Positions 42,953 through 51,343 of a DNA stretch of 64,000 nucleotides are shown here, one piece after another (position 1 is the stretch's first letter; each line of letters starts with the position of its first letter). The notes under the pieces are model-generated. The model had not been told where the DNA came from. It worked only from the letters and a program-made list of their open reading frames with translations, and made no database searches. Where the stretch lies: the NCBI GenBank assembly GCA_902793195.1, contig CADBCS010000009.1, positions 57,080 to 121,079 on the forward strand, in the 5' to 3' direction. The stretch is from an uncultured Coriobacteriaceae bacterium (lineage in GTDB: Bacteria > Actinomycetota > Coriobacteriia > Coriobacteriales > Atopobiaceae). The position numbers and the translations under genes are program-made.

Positions 42953-43429
42953 CTACAGGAGTTCCTCAACCGACGGTGCGATGTCCTTGGGATCCTTTGT
43001 GGGGGCAAAGCGCGCGACCACCTGCCCGTCGCGGTCCACCAAAAACTTGGTGAAGTTCCACTTGATCTTCTTGCCGCCAAGTCCGCCCTTCTGGCTCTTG
43101 AGCCATGTGTACAGGGGAGACTCGTCCTTGCCGTTGACGTCGATCTTGGAGAACTGGGGGAACGTCATCGAGAATCGACCGACGCAGAACTCGTGAATCT
43201 CGTCGTCCGACCCGGGTGCCTGCTGGCCAAACTGGTTGCAGGGGAAGTCCAGAATCTCGAATCCCTGGTCGCGGTACTTGTCGTACATCTCCTGCAAGCC
43301 AACGTATTGCGGCGTGAAACCACAACCCGTTGCGGTGTTGACGACCAGCAGCACCTTTCCCTTGTAGTCGGCCAGGCACTTCTCGGTGCCGTCCTGTGCG
43401 GTGACCGTAAAATCGTAGATACTTGCCAT
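42953..43429 (-). CDS. Glutathione peroxidase family thiol peroxidase
   Basis: A 158-residue thioredoxin-fold peroxidase. VNTATGCGFTPQYVGLQEMYDKY carries the peroxidatic Cys36 (a Cys, not selenocysteine, form), FPCNQFGQQAPG the conserved Gln and second Cys, and IKWNFTKFLVDRDG the Trp-Asn. Bacterial homologues often use thioredoxin rather than glutathione. ATG 43429 has AAAGGAG 6 nt upstream. It probably protects this anaerobe from peroxides. It lies 24 bp upstream of tRNA-Arg, whose promoter may overlap the gene end. Confidence 0.92.
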   Translation of the reverse strand: MASIYDFTVTAQDGTEKCLADYKGKVLLVVNTATGCGFTPQYVGLQEMYDKYRDQGFEILDFPCNQFGQQAPGSDDEIHEFCVGRFSMTFPQFSKIDVNGKDESPLYTWLKSQKGGLGGKKIKWNFTKFLVDRDGQVVARFAPTKDPKDIAPSVEELL

Positions 43430-43615
43430 GTTTGCTCCTTTCGCTGTTGTTGGCAATTATGCTAACACACAAAACAATCGCGCGCAAGCAAAATTGCTGT
43501 TACGTGTACCCCAAATCTTTGAACGGTCACCGAGCCAATGGAAACTTTCGCTTCCCATTAGACTAAAAAATAGGGGTAAGGCTGTTTGGTCAGCAAAAAC
43601 AGATGGGAGTTACGA

Positions 43616-44065
43616 ATGAGCAAGCTCGTTAAGAAGGTCTTTTTTGACAACGACGCAAAGAACACCGCCGAGGCCATCGAGTTCTTGGCCGCGCAGGCCG
43701 TAGAGCTCGGCATCAGCGATGACAAGGACGCAGTTCTCGCAGCGTTCAACGAGCGTGAGGCCCAGGGCCCCACAGGTATGACCGGTGGCTTCGCGCTGCC
43801 GCACGCCAAGAGCGCTGCCATCAAGGAGCCGGCGATCGTCGTCGTCAAGTTCGCCGACGTCGTCGAGTGGGAGTCAATGGATTCCTCCGCAATCAAGGCC
43901 GCTATCGCGATCTACATGCCTGAGGGCGATGCCGCCACGACGCACCTCGCCGTCCTGGCCCAGGTTGCCGCGCTGCTCATGCGCCCGGACTTCTGCGATC
44001 TGGTTCATGCGTCGGATGACGCCGAAGAGATCACGGCTGCGATCGAGGAGGGAACCGCCGAGTAG
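43616..44065 (+). CDS. PTS EIIA component, fructose/mannitol (EIIA-Fru) type
   Basis: A 149-residue stand-alone EIIA that passes phosphate from HPr to a sugar-specific EIIB. The phosphorylated His63 is in TGGFALPHAKSAAI, the EIIA-Fru motif. VYIYMPEGDAATTHLAVLA-type segments (IAIYMPEGDAATTHL) fit the family. There is no EIIB or EIIC domain here or nearby. GGGAG precedes the ATG. It is followed by a hexose-phosphate kinase gene and enzyme I. Confidence 0.88.
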   Translation: MSKLVKKVFFDNDAKNTAEAIEFLAAQAVELGISDDKDAVLAAFNEREAQGPTGMTGGFALPHAKSAAIKEPAIVVVKFADVVEWESMDSSAIKAAIAIYMPEGDAATTHLAVLAQVAALLMRPDFCDLVHASDDAEEITAAIEEGTAE

Positions 44066-44158
44066 GCGTCACCCACACCACATGGCAAGTAACGCGTGTC
44101 AAACGTAACGGAATCGAGTACAGGCGCCATCCTTGCCCTGGGAGTTAGTTTGGTTGGT

Positions 44159-44177
44159 ATCCGCGCGACGCGCGGAT
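44159..44177 (+). promoter_or_regulatory. Perfect hairpin between EIIA and pfkB
   Basis: ATCCGCGC / GCGCGGAT with loop GAC. The five-T run comes 11 nt later, so termination is uncertain; it may be an attenuator or operator before pfkB. Confidence 0.4.
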
Positions 44178-44212
44178 GTGGATAGTGTTTTTCGGGCTGG
44201 AAGGAGCTTGCG

Positions 44213-45133
44213 TTGATTTATACCGTGACATTGAACCCGGCTATTGACTACGTGATGCACCCCCTCACATTGGACATGGGCTTCACCAACAGGTCCTCGA
44301 GCGAGGAAATTCACTGCGGCGGCAACGGCATCAACATTTCGACGCTGCTAAACGAGCTGGGCGTTACCAACGTGGCATTTGGCATTTCTGCTGGCTTTAC
44401 GGGCGACTATCTGCTCAAGAGGCTGCAGGAAAAGGGTATCTCGTGCAATTTCGTGCGTCTGGAGAAGGGCTACACGCGCATCAACGTCAAGCTCCAGGGC
44501 ATCGTTATGACCATCTGCAACGGCATGGGTCCCAAGATCAGCCAGAAGAAGGTCGACGAGCTTCTCGAGCGCATCGACACAATCGGCTCCGGCGACACGC
44601 TCGTCCTCACCGGCTCCATCCCCAATTCTCTGCCCGAGAACATGTACGACATCATCATGCGCAGGCTCGAGGGTCGCGGCGTCCGCTTTGTGGTCGACGC
44701 TCCCGGTCAGCTGCTCATGGAGTCGCTCTCCGCAAAGCCGTTCCTCATCAAGCCCAACAACCATGAGGTCGGCCGCATCTTCGATGCCAACCCCGAGACT
44801 CCCGAGGAGGCCATGCCATTCGCGCACAAGCTGCACGAGCTCGGTGCTCAGAACGTCATCATCTCCTGCGGCGGCCATGGCGCGGCGCTGGTGGACGAGT
44901 TCGACGAGGAGCACGTCGTGCCCACCGCAAAGATCAAGCTCGTCAACGCCACGGGTGCCGGTGACTCCATGGTGGCCGGCTTCGTCGCCAAGGTCGAGGA
45001 GGGCGCGAGCTACCAGGAGGCGCTGCTGTTTGCATCCGCATGCGGAACGGCCACGGCCGGCAGCAAGGGCATCGCAAAGCGTTACAAGATCGACCGCGTG
45101 GTGGCTGCGCTCAACAGGCAGATGAACAAGTAG
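44213..45133 (+). CDS. pfkB: 1-phosphofructokinase family hexose-phosphate kinase
   Basis: A 306-residue PfkB-family kinase. MIYTVTLNPAIDY, CGGNGINISTLLNELGV and KGYTRINVKLQG are typical of 1-phosphofructokinase/tagatose-6-phosphate kinase. NATGAGDSMVAGFVA holds the catalytic Asp and anion hole. With EIIA-Fru upstream, fructose-1-phosphate is the most likely substrate. The start is a TTG with AAGGAG 6 nt upstream; no better in-frame ATG exists. Confidence 0.9.
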   Translation: MIYTVTLNPAIDYVMHPLTLDMGFTNRSSSEEIHCGGNGINISTLLNELGVTNVAFGISAGFTGDYLLKRLQEKGISCNFVRLEKGYTRINVKLQGIVMTICNGMGPKISQKKVDELLERIDTIGSGDTLVLTGSIPNSLPENMYDIIMRRLEGRGVRFVVDAPGQLLMESLSAKPFLIKPNNHEVGRIFDANPETPEEAMPFAHKLHELGAQNVIISCGGHGAALVDEFDEEHVVPTAKIKLVNATGAGDSMVAGFVAKVEEGASYQEALLFASACGTATAGSKGIAKRYKIDRVVAALNRQMNK

Positions 45134-45149
45134 CCACAACCGTTACCCA

Positions 45150-45180
45150 ACCCGGCGCACGATGCGCCGGGTGCTTCTTT
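45150..45180 (+). terminator. Hairpin after pfkB
   Basis: ACCCGGCGCA (45150-45159), loop CGA, TGCGCCGGGT (45163-45172), then GCTTCTTT. The stem is strong but the T-run imperfect, so ptsI may be partly independent. Confidence 0.6.
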
Positions 45181-45192
45181 ATGGCCGTAAGG

Positions 45193-45206
45193 CGTCTATG
45201 TAGACG
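45193..45206. promoter_or_regulatory. Palindrome upstream of ptsI
   Basis: CGTCTATGTAGACG, with perfect 6-bp arms, 22 bp before the ptsI start codon and just before AGGAGG. It could be an operator or a leader hairpin. Confidence 0.35.
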
Positions 45207-45228
45207 AATATGATAGGAGGAGATTGCA

Positions 45229-46932
45229 TTGTACAGTGGAGTTAACGCCTCTGATGGCATCGGCATTGGTGTTGCGAGCGTCGCCATCGAGCCCGATCTG
45301 AGCTACACCCCCAAGAAGATTGAGGACACCGAGGCTGAGGCCGCTCGTTACGTGGCCGCCCGAGAAGCCTTCATGGAGATGACCAACAAGCAGATCGCCA
45401 ACATGCAGGCAAAGGGCCTCGAGAAGGAGGCTGGAATCCTCAACGCGCACAACGAGTTCGCTGAGGACGACGGAATCATCGACTCCGTTACCATGGCCAT
45501 CGCCGAGGGCATGTGCGCCGAGCAGGCCGTGGACAACGCCTACACCATGTACTACGACATGTTCTCCCAGATGGAGGACGAGCTCTTCCGTGAGCGTGCC
45601 GCCGACATCGCCGACGTGCGTACCGGCCTGCTCGCCGCCCTTCTCGGCAAGGACCTCGTGGACCTCTCCACGCTTCCCGAGAACTCCATCGTGGTCGTGG
45701 GCGAGCTCACGCCTTCCATGACCGCCGATATCGACAAGGACCATGTCGTCGCCATCGTCACCGAGACCGGTGGCCGCACCTCCCACGCCGCCATCATCTG
45801 CCGCGCGATGGAGATTCCCGCGGTCCTGTCCGTCGAGGGCGCGACACAGATCATCAAGAGCGGCGAGCTGGTAGTCGTAGACGGCTCCAAGGGCAACGTC
45901 ATCGTTGACCCCAGCGAGGAAGAGCTCGAGACCTACCGCGAGGCCGCCCGCAAGTTCGCAGAGGACAAGGCAGCCCTGGAGGCCTTCCGTGGCAAGCCGA
46001 CGGTCACCGCCGACGGCAAGGAAGTCCTGCTGGTCGCCAACATCGGCAACCCCAGCGACGCGAACGCCGCCATCGAGCACGACTGCGAGGGCGTTGGCCT
46101 GTTCCGCTCCGAGTTCCTGTTCATGGACAGCCAGCAGCTCCCCTCCGAGGAGGAGCAGTTCGCGGCCTATCAGAAGGTCGGCCTGATCATGAAGGGCAAG
46201 CCGGTCATCATCCGCACGCTCGACGTGGGCGGCGACAAGGAGATCCCCTACATGGACCTCCCCAAGGAAGAGAACCCCTTCCTCGGCTATCGCGCCATCC
46301 GTTACTGCCTCGATCATCCCGAGGAGTACAAGGTCCAGCTGCGTGCCCTCCTGCGCGCCAACGCTCACGGCGACATCAAGATCATGGTGCCGCTGGTGAC
46401 CGCCATCGAGGAGATTCGCCAGGTCAAGGCTCTCGTCGAGGAGTGCAAGAAGGAGCTCAAGGCCAAGGGCGCCGACTTCAACGGCAACATCGAGATCGGC
46501 ACCATGGTCGAGACGCCCTCCGCGTCCCTGATCGCCGACATCCTCGCTGCCGAGTGCGACTTCTTCTCCATCGGCACGAACGACCTCATTGGCTACACCA
46601 TGTGCGCTGACCGTGGCCAGGACAAGGTCGCCTACCTCTACAACCCCTATCAGCCGTCCGTGCTGCGCTCCCTGCAGCGCATCATCGGCGAGGGCGTCAA
46701 GGCTGGCATCATGGTCGGCATGTGCGGCGAGGCCGCGGCCGATCCTCTGCTCATCCCCGTGCTGCTTTCCTTCGGCCTCACCGAGTTCAGCGTGTCCGCG
46801 CCGTCCATCCTGCGCGTGCGCCGCACCATCTCCCGTTGGACCATCGAGGAGGCCGACGCTCTGGTCGAGAAGATCATGAAGTTCAAGACCAGCGCCGAGG
46901 TCCGCGCCGCACTGCAGGCTGCTGCTCGCTAG
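45229..46932 (+). CDS. ptsI: PTS enzyme I (PEP-protein phosphotransferase)
   Basis: A 567-residue enzyme I that takes phosphate from PEP and gives it to HPr. The active His186 is in TGGRTSHAAIICRAMEIPAV. The PEP-binding barrel has GLFRSEFLFM, RTLDVGGDKEIPYM, GTMVETPSA, FFSIGTNDLIGYTMCADR and MCGEAAADP (catalytic Cys). The start is TTG with AGGAGG 7 nt upstream. HPr (ptsH), which usually sits beside ptsI, is absent here. Confidence 0.96.
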   Translation: MYSGVNASDGIGIGVASVAIEPDLSYTPKKIEDTEAEAARYVAAREAFMEMTNKQIANMQAKGLEKEAGILNAHNEFAEDDGIIDSVTMAIAEGMCAEQAVDNAYTMYYDMFSQMEDELFRERAADIADVRTGLLAALLGKDLVDLSTLPENSIVVVGELTPSMTADIDKDHVVAIVTETGGRTSHAAIICRAMEIPAVLSVEGATQIIKSGELVVVDGSKGNVIVDPSEEELETYREAARKFAEDKAALEAFRGKPTVTADGKEVLLVANIGNPSDANAAIEHDCEGVGLFRSEFLFMDSQQLPSEEEQFAAYQKVGLIMKGKPVIIRTLDVGGDKEIPYMDLPKEENPFLGYRAIRYCLDHPEEYKVQLRALLRANAHGDIKIMVPLVTAIEEIRQVKALVEECKKELKAKGADFNGNIEIGTMVETPSASLIADILAAECDFFSIGTNDLIGYTMCADRGQDKVAYLYNPYQPSVLRSLQRIIGEGVKAGIMVGMCGEAAADPLLIPVLLSFGLTEFSVSAPSILRVRRTISRWTIEEADALVEKIMKFKTSAEVRAALQAAAR

Positions 46933-46958
46933 GATCATTCCTACGAAGCATCGCAAAG

Positions 46959-46989
46959 GGGCGTCCCGCTTGTCGGGGCGCCCTTTTTT
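46959..46989 (+). terminator. Terminator after ptsI
   Basis: GGGCGTCCCG (46959-46968), loop CTTGT, CGGGGCGCCC (46974-46983), then six T residues. Confidence 0.9.
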
Positions 46990-47040
46990 GCGCGGGGAGC
47001 TTGTGTGCGGACGGACGATCTGGGGTACGAGGACGCCCGC

Positions 47041-47985
47041 CTACCAGGCGCAGGCCTGCGAGACGATGACACTGATTGCCCTGGGAACTACGCGGATGTC
47101 GTAGTCGTTTGCAAAGAAGCTCTTGCCATCCATCTGGCAGGGCGGCTGCTCCTCTCCGAGGAACTGCACCTTGAGGTTGCGAATCTTGCGCATGAGGATG
47201 CCGGGGGAATTGGTGTGCTTGCCAGCACGTATGAGGCCAAAGAGCGCTATTGACTCGGCGACCGACGGTTTGGTGATGGAGACGCACAGGTCGAGCAGGC
47301 CGTCGTTGGGGCGTGCCTCGGGGCAGACCTTGAATCCACCTCCGTAGGTCGGCCCGTTTTGGATGGCAAAGGCAACGTCCACTCCCTCCAGGGAGTCGCC
47401 GTCTGCGATTGCGCGAAACGGCCATTCCCTCAGACCCGAGACGATGCGCCTGAGCCCGGTGGTGACGAAGAGATGGGGTCCGGGCTTGGACTCATGGAGG
47501 GCCAGTCGCTCGTTGGACTCGATGGCGATGGCGGCATCCACGCCAAAGGAGAGCGTCTGCACGAAGTAGTTGCCGTTGACCACGCCAAGGTCCAAGAGGC
47601 GCTCGTCGCCGCCCATCAGATCGCTTATGGCGCGGGAGGGGTCGTTGCGAGTGATGCCGATGGTTCGTGCAAAGTCGTTGGCCGAACCCATGGGTATGAT
47701 GCCCAGCCTTGGCCTGTCGTCTTCGTCAAGATGCATCATGCCGTTTACGACCTCGTGTATGGTCATGTCTCCACCGAGTGCGATGACGGTCTGGTACCCA
47801 TGGGCGCCCGAGGCCATATGTCGGGCATCGTCGGGGTTTTCGATCAGGCGTATCTCACAGGAGCTGGACACCGTGCCAAAAGAGGAGAAGAATCGGGTGG
47901 CAAAGAGCGCCGCCCCCTCACCTTTGCCGCCATGTGCGGTGGGGTCGGCGATAATCAGCGTACGGCCCAACTTTTGTGGTGACAT
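47041..47985 (-). CDS. Diacylglycerol kinase-like lipid kinase with altered GGDGT motif
   Basis: A 314-residue DAGK-catalytic-family protein (YegS/DgkB/sphingosine kinase fold). LIIADPTAHGGKG (phosphate loop), LGIIPMGSANDFARTIG and the C-terminal domain with NGPTYGGGFKVCPEARPNDGLLDLC are all typical. The catalytic core reads GGDMTIHEVVNGM where most members have GGDGTxNEVVNG, a Gly-to-Met and Asn-to-His change. Activity may be altered. ATG 47985 has AAAGGA 6 nt upstream. Confidence 0.87.
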   Translation of the reverse strand: MSPQKLGRTLIIADPTAHGGKGEGAALFATRFFSSFGTVSSSCEIRLIENPDDARHMASGAHGYQTVIALGGDMTIHEVVNGMMHLDEDDRPRLGIIPMGSANDFARTIGITRNDPSRAISDLMGGDERLLDLGVVNGNYFVQTLSFGVDAAIAIESNERLALHESKPGPHLFVTTGLRRIVSGLREWPFRAIADGDSLEGVDVAFAIQNGPTYGGGFKVCPEARPNDGLLDLCVSITKPSVAESIALFGLIRAGKHTNSPGILMRKIRNLKVQFLGEEQPPCQMDGKSFFANDYDIRVVPRAISVIVSQACAW

Positions 47986-48049
47986 CACATTCCTTTTGCA
48001 TCTACTTAATCACTCACTTTGATTTTAAGTTCAGTCTACGTATAAGTTC

Positions 48050-48077
48050 TTGACTAAGCGGTGAGAGGACTTATTCG
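48050..48077 (+). promoter_or_regulatory. Candidate promoter of the FHA operon
   Basis: TTGACT (48050-48055) and TATTCG (48072-48077) with a 16-nt spacer. A GTTGCGCAAC palindrome (48123-48132) between it and the first gene is a possible operator. Confidence 0.4.
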
Positions 48078-48216
48078 CCCTGTGGGGATGCAAAATCGTC
48101 TCGTTGGGAAAAATCTACGATTGTTGCGCAACGTTTGCTCGACCCCGCGTCATAAAATAGTGGCCAGCAAAGGTGTTTGTCCCGGATCTTCGGGTGGGAA
48201 ATGATTGGAGGACATG

Positions 48217-49305
48217 ATGGGTGGCATAACGATCATTGATGTCAATTACGACCAGCAGTGGATCGAGGAGGCCTTGGCCGAGGTCCAACGCTTTTCCTGG
48301 CTCTTCGATTGGGGCATCTTCATCTTTATTTTGGCTGCGCTCTTTATCCTGCTTTGGATCTTCTACGACTCTGTGAACAAGGGAAAGGGCCCACAGTCCG
48401 TCGTGCCTCGCGTCTTTGCCATGTTGGGGCTGTTTTGCATCATCCCCTCGTTCATCTTTCGCTTTACCGGAAACGCGAACGGCATCACTCACATGGTCCG
48501 CATGACTGCCGAGCTTGGACAGCCGCTCTACAACGGACCCATCAACTGGAACGTCCACCTGCTCGTTATGAGGGTCGGCCCGATCTTTGCCATTCTGGCG
48601 CTGTTTGGAATGGTCCTCTCCATCGTTGGAATCGTGATATACGCCAGCACTTTGCATCGATCCAGGCCGTCGACCGAGTTCGTGCGTGCGTTCAACAATC
48701 GCATCGGCAACCTTGAGAACCAGGTTAACGAATCCCAGCGTAACATGAGCGGGATGCAGCCAATGCAGAATGCGAGTGGTGGCGGCAATGGGTTCCAAAA
48801 CCCCAGTCCGGGTTCCAACCAGTACCCCAATCCCAACCAGTACCCCAATCCCAACCAGTACCCCAGCCCCAACCAGTACCCAGCACCAAACGGTCAGGGA
48901 GTCTCCATTGCCGATGGCTGGCGGGTCGACGGAAGCATGAGGTCGCGCGGTGCGGCAACCGTCGTGGACCGTGCGCCGCAGGCAGCGACAGTCATTGACG
49001 TCCCGCGATCCGGAGCGACGCTCACCGAGCAGACGGGTAATGGTCGCGGTCATGTGTACGACCTGCCCACGCACGACATTACCGTGGGACGCAGCGAGAC
49101 CAACTTTATAACCGTCGATGACTGCAGGGTCTCCCGTACGCACCTCAAGATTATCTATGCAAATGGAGCATGGTTCGCACTCGACGCAGGTAGCGCCAAT
49201 GGAACCACGCTCAATGGTAACCGTCTCATGGGCCAGCAGCCACTTAACAATGGTGACCAAATCACCCTTGGCAGCACGGTTCTCGTCTTTGGCCTGGGCG
49301 CGTAG
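48217..49305 (+). CDS. Membrane FHA-domain protein
   Basis: A 362-residue protein with three membrane helices (about residues 33-50, 64-82 and 115-142), a cytosolic linker and a C-terminal FHA domain that should bind phosphothreonine. FHA core residues are GRS (291-293), SRTH (306-309) and NGT (328-330). The linker has a NQYPNP-type repeat (residues 201-224) and threonines in ATVVD, ATVID and ATLTE (residues 247-270), possible kinase targets. ATG 48217 is 5 nt after GGAGG. It is first of four genes with VWA, PP2C and kinase, so a phosphorylation-read-out role is likely. No close named homologue is recognised. Confidence 0.85.
   Translation: MGGITIIDVNYDQQWIEEALAEVQRFSWLFDWGIFIFILAALFILLWIFYDSVNKGKGPQSVVPRVFAMLGLFCIIPSFIFRFTGNANGITHMVRMTAELGQPLYNGPINWNVHLLVMRVGPIFAILALFGMVLSIVGIVIYASTLHRSRPSTEFVRAFNNRIGNLENQVNESQRNMSGMQPMQNASGGGNGFQNPSPGSNQYPNPNQYPNPNQYPSPNQYPAPNGQGVSIADGWRVDGSMRSRGAATVVDRAPQAATVIDVPRSGATLTEQTGNGRGHVYDLPTHDITVGRSETNFITVDDCRVSRTHLKIIYANGAWFALDAGSANGTTLNGNRLMGQQPLNNGDQITLGSTVLVFGLGA
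48817..48888 (+). repeat. Four tandem 18-bp repeats in the FHA gene
   Basis: AACCAGTACCCCAATCCC occurs twice exactly and twice more with a few changes, encoding NQYPNP-type units. It is in frame, so slippage would vary the linker by six residues. Confidence 0.85.
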
Positions 49306-49350
49306 ATTGGGCCGTTATAGACGATGGGGGGCGAAAGCAAGGTGACTTCG

Positions 49351-51306
49351 ATGACACATATCAAACAGCCGGCACGCGTCATGACCACCCTTCTCGCCCT
49401 CATCTCCCTCCTTGTGGCACCTGCGCGTGTTGCGCGGGCTGCCCAGGAGGAGGCCAGGCCCAGTGTCCTTGTTGTGGACGCAAACGTGGGAGACTACGAT
49501 CGGCTGGTGCTCCAGTGGCTGGGTGAAAAAACCAGCTCGGTGGGGGAGCACAAGGGACAGGCGCTCACGACCACAAGCGCCCCGGCTTGGTGGACTGCGG
49601 GGGGCGGCAGCGGCAAGGCTCCTAACACGTTCGTTTTGGGATCGAATGACGCGCGAGGACTGAGCGCCGACGACATTGTGTGGGCGCTCGACACCATACG
49701 CTCGGAGGGCGCCGAGCCAAGAACCCTCGTTGTGAGTCTTGGTCTTGCGGGATTGCGTGTGAGGGAGTATGTGGAGGATCTGGCGTCCACGAATCAGAGC
49801 GACCGTGCCGATATCGTGGGCCTGGCGTTCTTGGGGACGCCTCACAACGGGTACGGGGCTATGGGCACCTATCCCAAGCTGTCGCTTTGGGCAGACCTTG
49901 CCGATGGTGTTGGGCTCAAGGCAAGCGATCTTGAGCCGGGCAGCTCCTATCTCAAAAAGCTCAACCAGGAGTCGTTTCCCAAGGTGAGCAAGACCCTCGC
50001 GGTTACGGGCAACGTGGGTGACCTCGGGTTCGGACTCTGTGATGGAGCGGGAACCGCAGCTGACCTGGCGATTGGCAGCTCGGTGTCGGATCAGGTGGTG
50101 CCCGTTCAGGCATTTGCCACCATAAGCAGGGAAGTGAACCTCTCTGGTGCCTGGATGCCCGCCTCGAGCAATATCGACTATCCGGGGACGAGTGTGGACG
50201 GAAACCTGGCCGAGCGTCTGTCCGCGATGAACTGCTACACGAGTTCGGACGAGGTGATTTCGCGTTTGGTGGAGTTCTACCAGTCCTGGTACTCGCAGGG
50301 TGCGCCTGTTACGCACAATTCCAGCGTCCTCGCACTCGACCTATCGGGTAGCATGCTCGAGAAAACCGGTGACGGAAGATCGAAGCTGGATGGTGCGAAG
50401 GATGCCGCGCAAGAATACCTTCATGCCATGCAGGCATGTACCAAGCTGCCCCACGCAGCTCCCACGGACGTAATGACCTTCGGTTTTGAAGAGTCGCTCA
50501 AAGACGTCTCGTCGGGGTATGACGATGCCGCATGCAAGGCCATCGACAGCCTGGATGCCAAAGCTATCTCCGAGACCAACGTGGGGATCGCCCTTGAGGA
50601 GGCAGTCTTGCGCCTGAAGGACGCTCCTCGTTGCGCAAGGAAGCACATAACCCTTTTGTCCGACGGCGCGAGCACGCGAGGTCAGAGCAACGAGCAAATG
50701 CTGTCGGGGGTCGTGAGCGAGGCGAAGCGACGTGGCATCACCATCGACACGGTGGGCTATGGTGACACCGGAGAGTCCAACGCCGCCTTCCTCAAGGAGA
50801 TTTCCAAGGCGACCGGTGGCACATATTATGAGCCATGCGACGGCTACGAACTCAAGGTCGACTTCCTCAAGTCATACTATGGCTCGCTGGGTCTCAAGCT
50901 GGTGGACGAAGAGCTGGATGCCGGCACAAAGACGTCGTTGTCCATTGGCAAGACCGATGGTCGTACCAGTGCGCTGCAGATCGGTGTCGTCGCAGATGGA
51001 TCTGCCCCACAGGTCAAGTTGGAATGCGACGGCAAGGTCGTACCCGACTCGGACTACACCACCCAGCAGTCGGCGGGCCTCACCTCCATTCTGTGCGAGA
51101 ATCCGCAGCCCGGAGCCTATGCGATCTCGGTTCCAAAAAAGAGTGGGCGCGTGCACGCGTTTGCGGTGCAGGAGCTAGGCATCCCGAGTGCGAAACCCAT
51201 CGAGGGCGAGCAGGTGGACAGCGGACTTATCATGCTCATTATCCTGGGCGTGTGCGTCGTGGTGTCCGTCGTGTTGGTCATCGTCTTGTCCGCTCGCAGG
51301 AGATAG
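49351..51306 (+). CDS. Secreted VWA protein with degenerate alpha/beta-hydrolase domain
   Basis: A 651-residue extracellular protein with a signal peptide (residues 9-30) and C-terminal membrane anchor (about 627-646). Residues 35-310 look like a lipase-type alpha/beta hydrolase (VSLGLAGLRVREYV; FLGTPHNGYG). The nucleophile position of the GHSxGG elbow is Gly131, so the hydrolase is probably inactive. Residues ~325-510 form a von Willebrand A domain with MIDAS DLSGSM (Asp330), TVGYG and a SDGAST segment. A beta-rich C-terminal region follows. ATG 49351 is preferred for AAGGTGA upstream. It lies between FHA and PP2C genes. Confidence 0.85.
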   Translation: MTHIKQPARVMTTLLALISLLVAPARVARAAQEEARPSVLVVDANVGDYDRLVLQWLGEKTSSVGEHKGQALTTTSAPAWWTAGGGSGKAPNTFVLGSNDARGLSADDIVWALDTIRSEGAEPRTLVVSLGLAGLRVREYVEDLASTNQSDRADIVGLAFLGTPHNGYGAMGTYPKLSLWADLADGVGLKASDLEPGSSYLKKLNQESFPKVSKTLAVTGNVGDLGFGLCDGAGTAADLAIGSSVSDQVVPVQAFATISREVNLSGAWMPASSNIDYPGTSVDGNLAERLSAMNCYTSSDEVISRLVEFYQSWYSQGAPVTHNSSVLALDLSGSMLEKTGDGRSKLDGAKDAAQEYLHAMQACTKLPHAAPTDVMTFGFEESLKDVSSGYDDAACKAIDSLDAKAISETNVGIALEEAVLRLKDAPRCARKHITLLSDGASTRGQSNEQMLSGVVSEAKRRGITIDTVGYGDTGESNAAFLKEISKATGGTYYEPCDGYELKVDFLKSYYGSLGLKLVDEELDAGTKTSLSIGKTDGRTSALQIGVVADGSAPQVKLECDGKVVPDSDYTTQQSAGLTSILCENPQPGAYAISVPKKSGRVHAFAVQELGIPSAKPIEGEQVDSGLIMLIILGVCVVVSVVLVIVLSARRR

Positions 51307-51343
51307 ATGCTAGCTTGATGTTGACGGGAGAGGAGGATGAGCG

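Noticed and set aside
45196..46956. 586-residue reverse frame opposite ptsI
   Set aside because: Complement of a full enzyme I gene with all motifs; no independent evidence.
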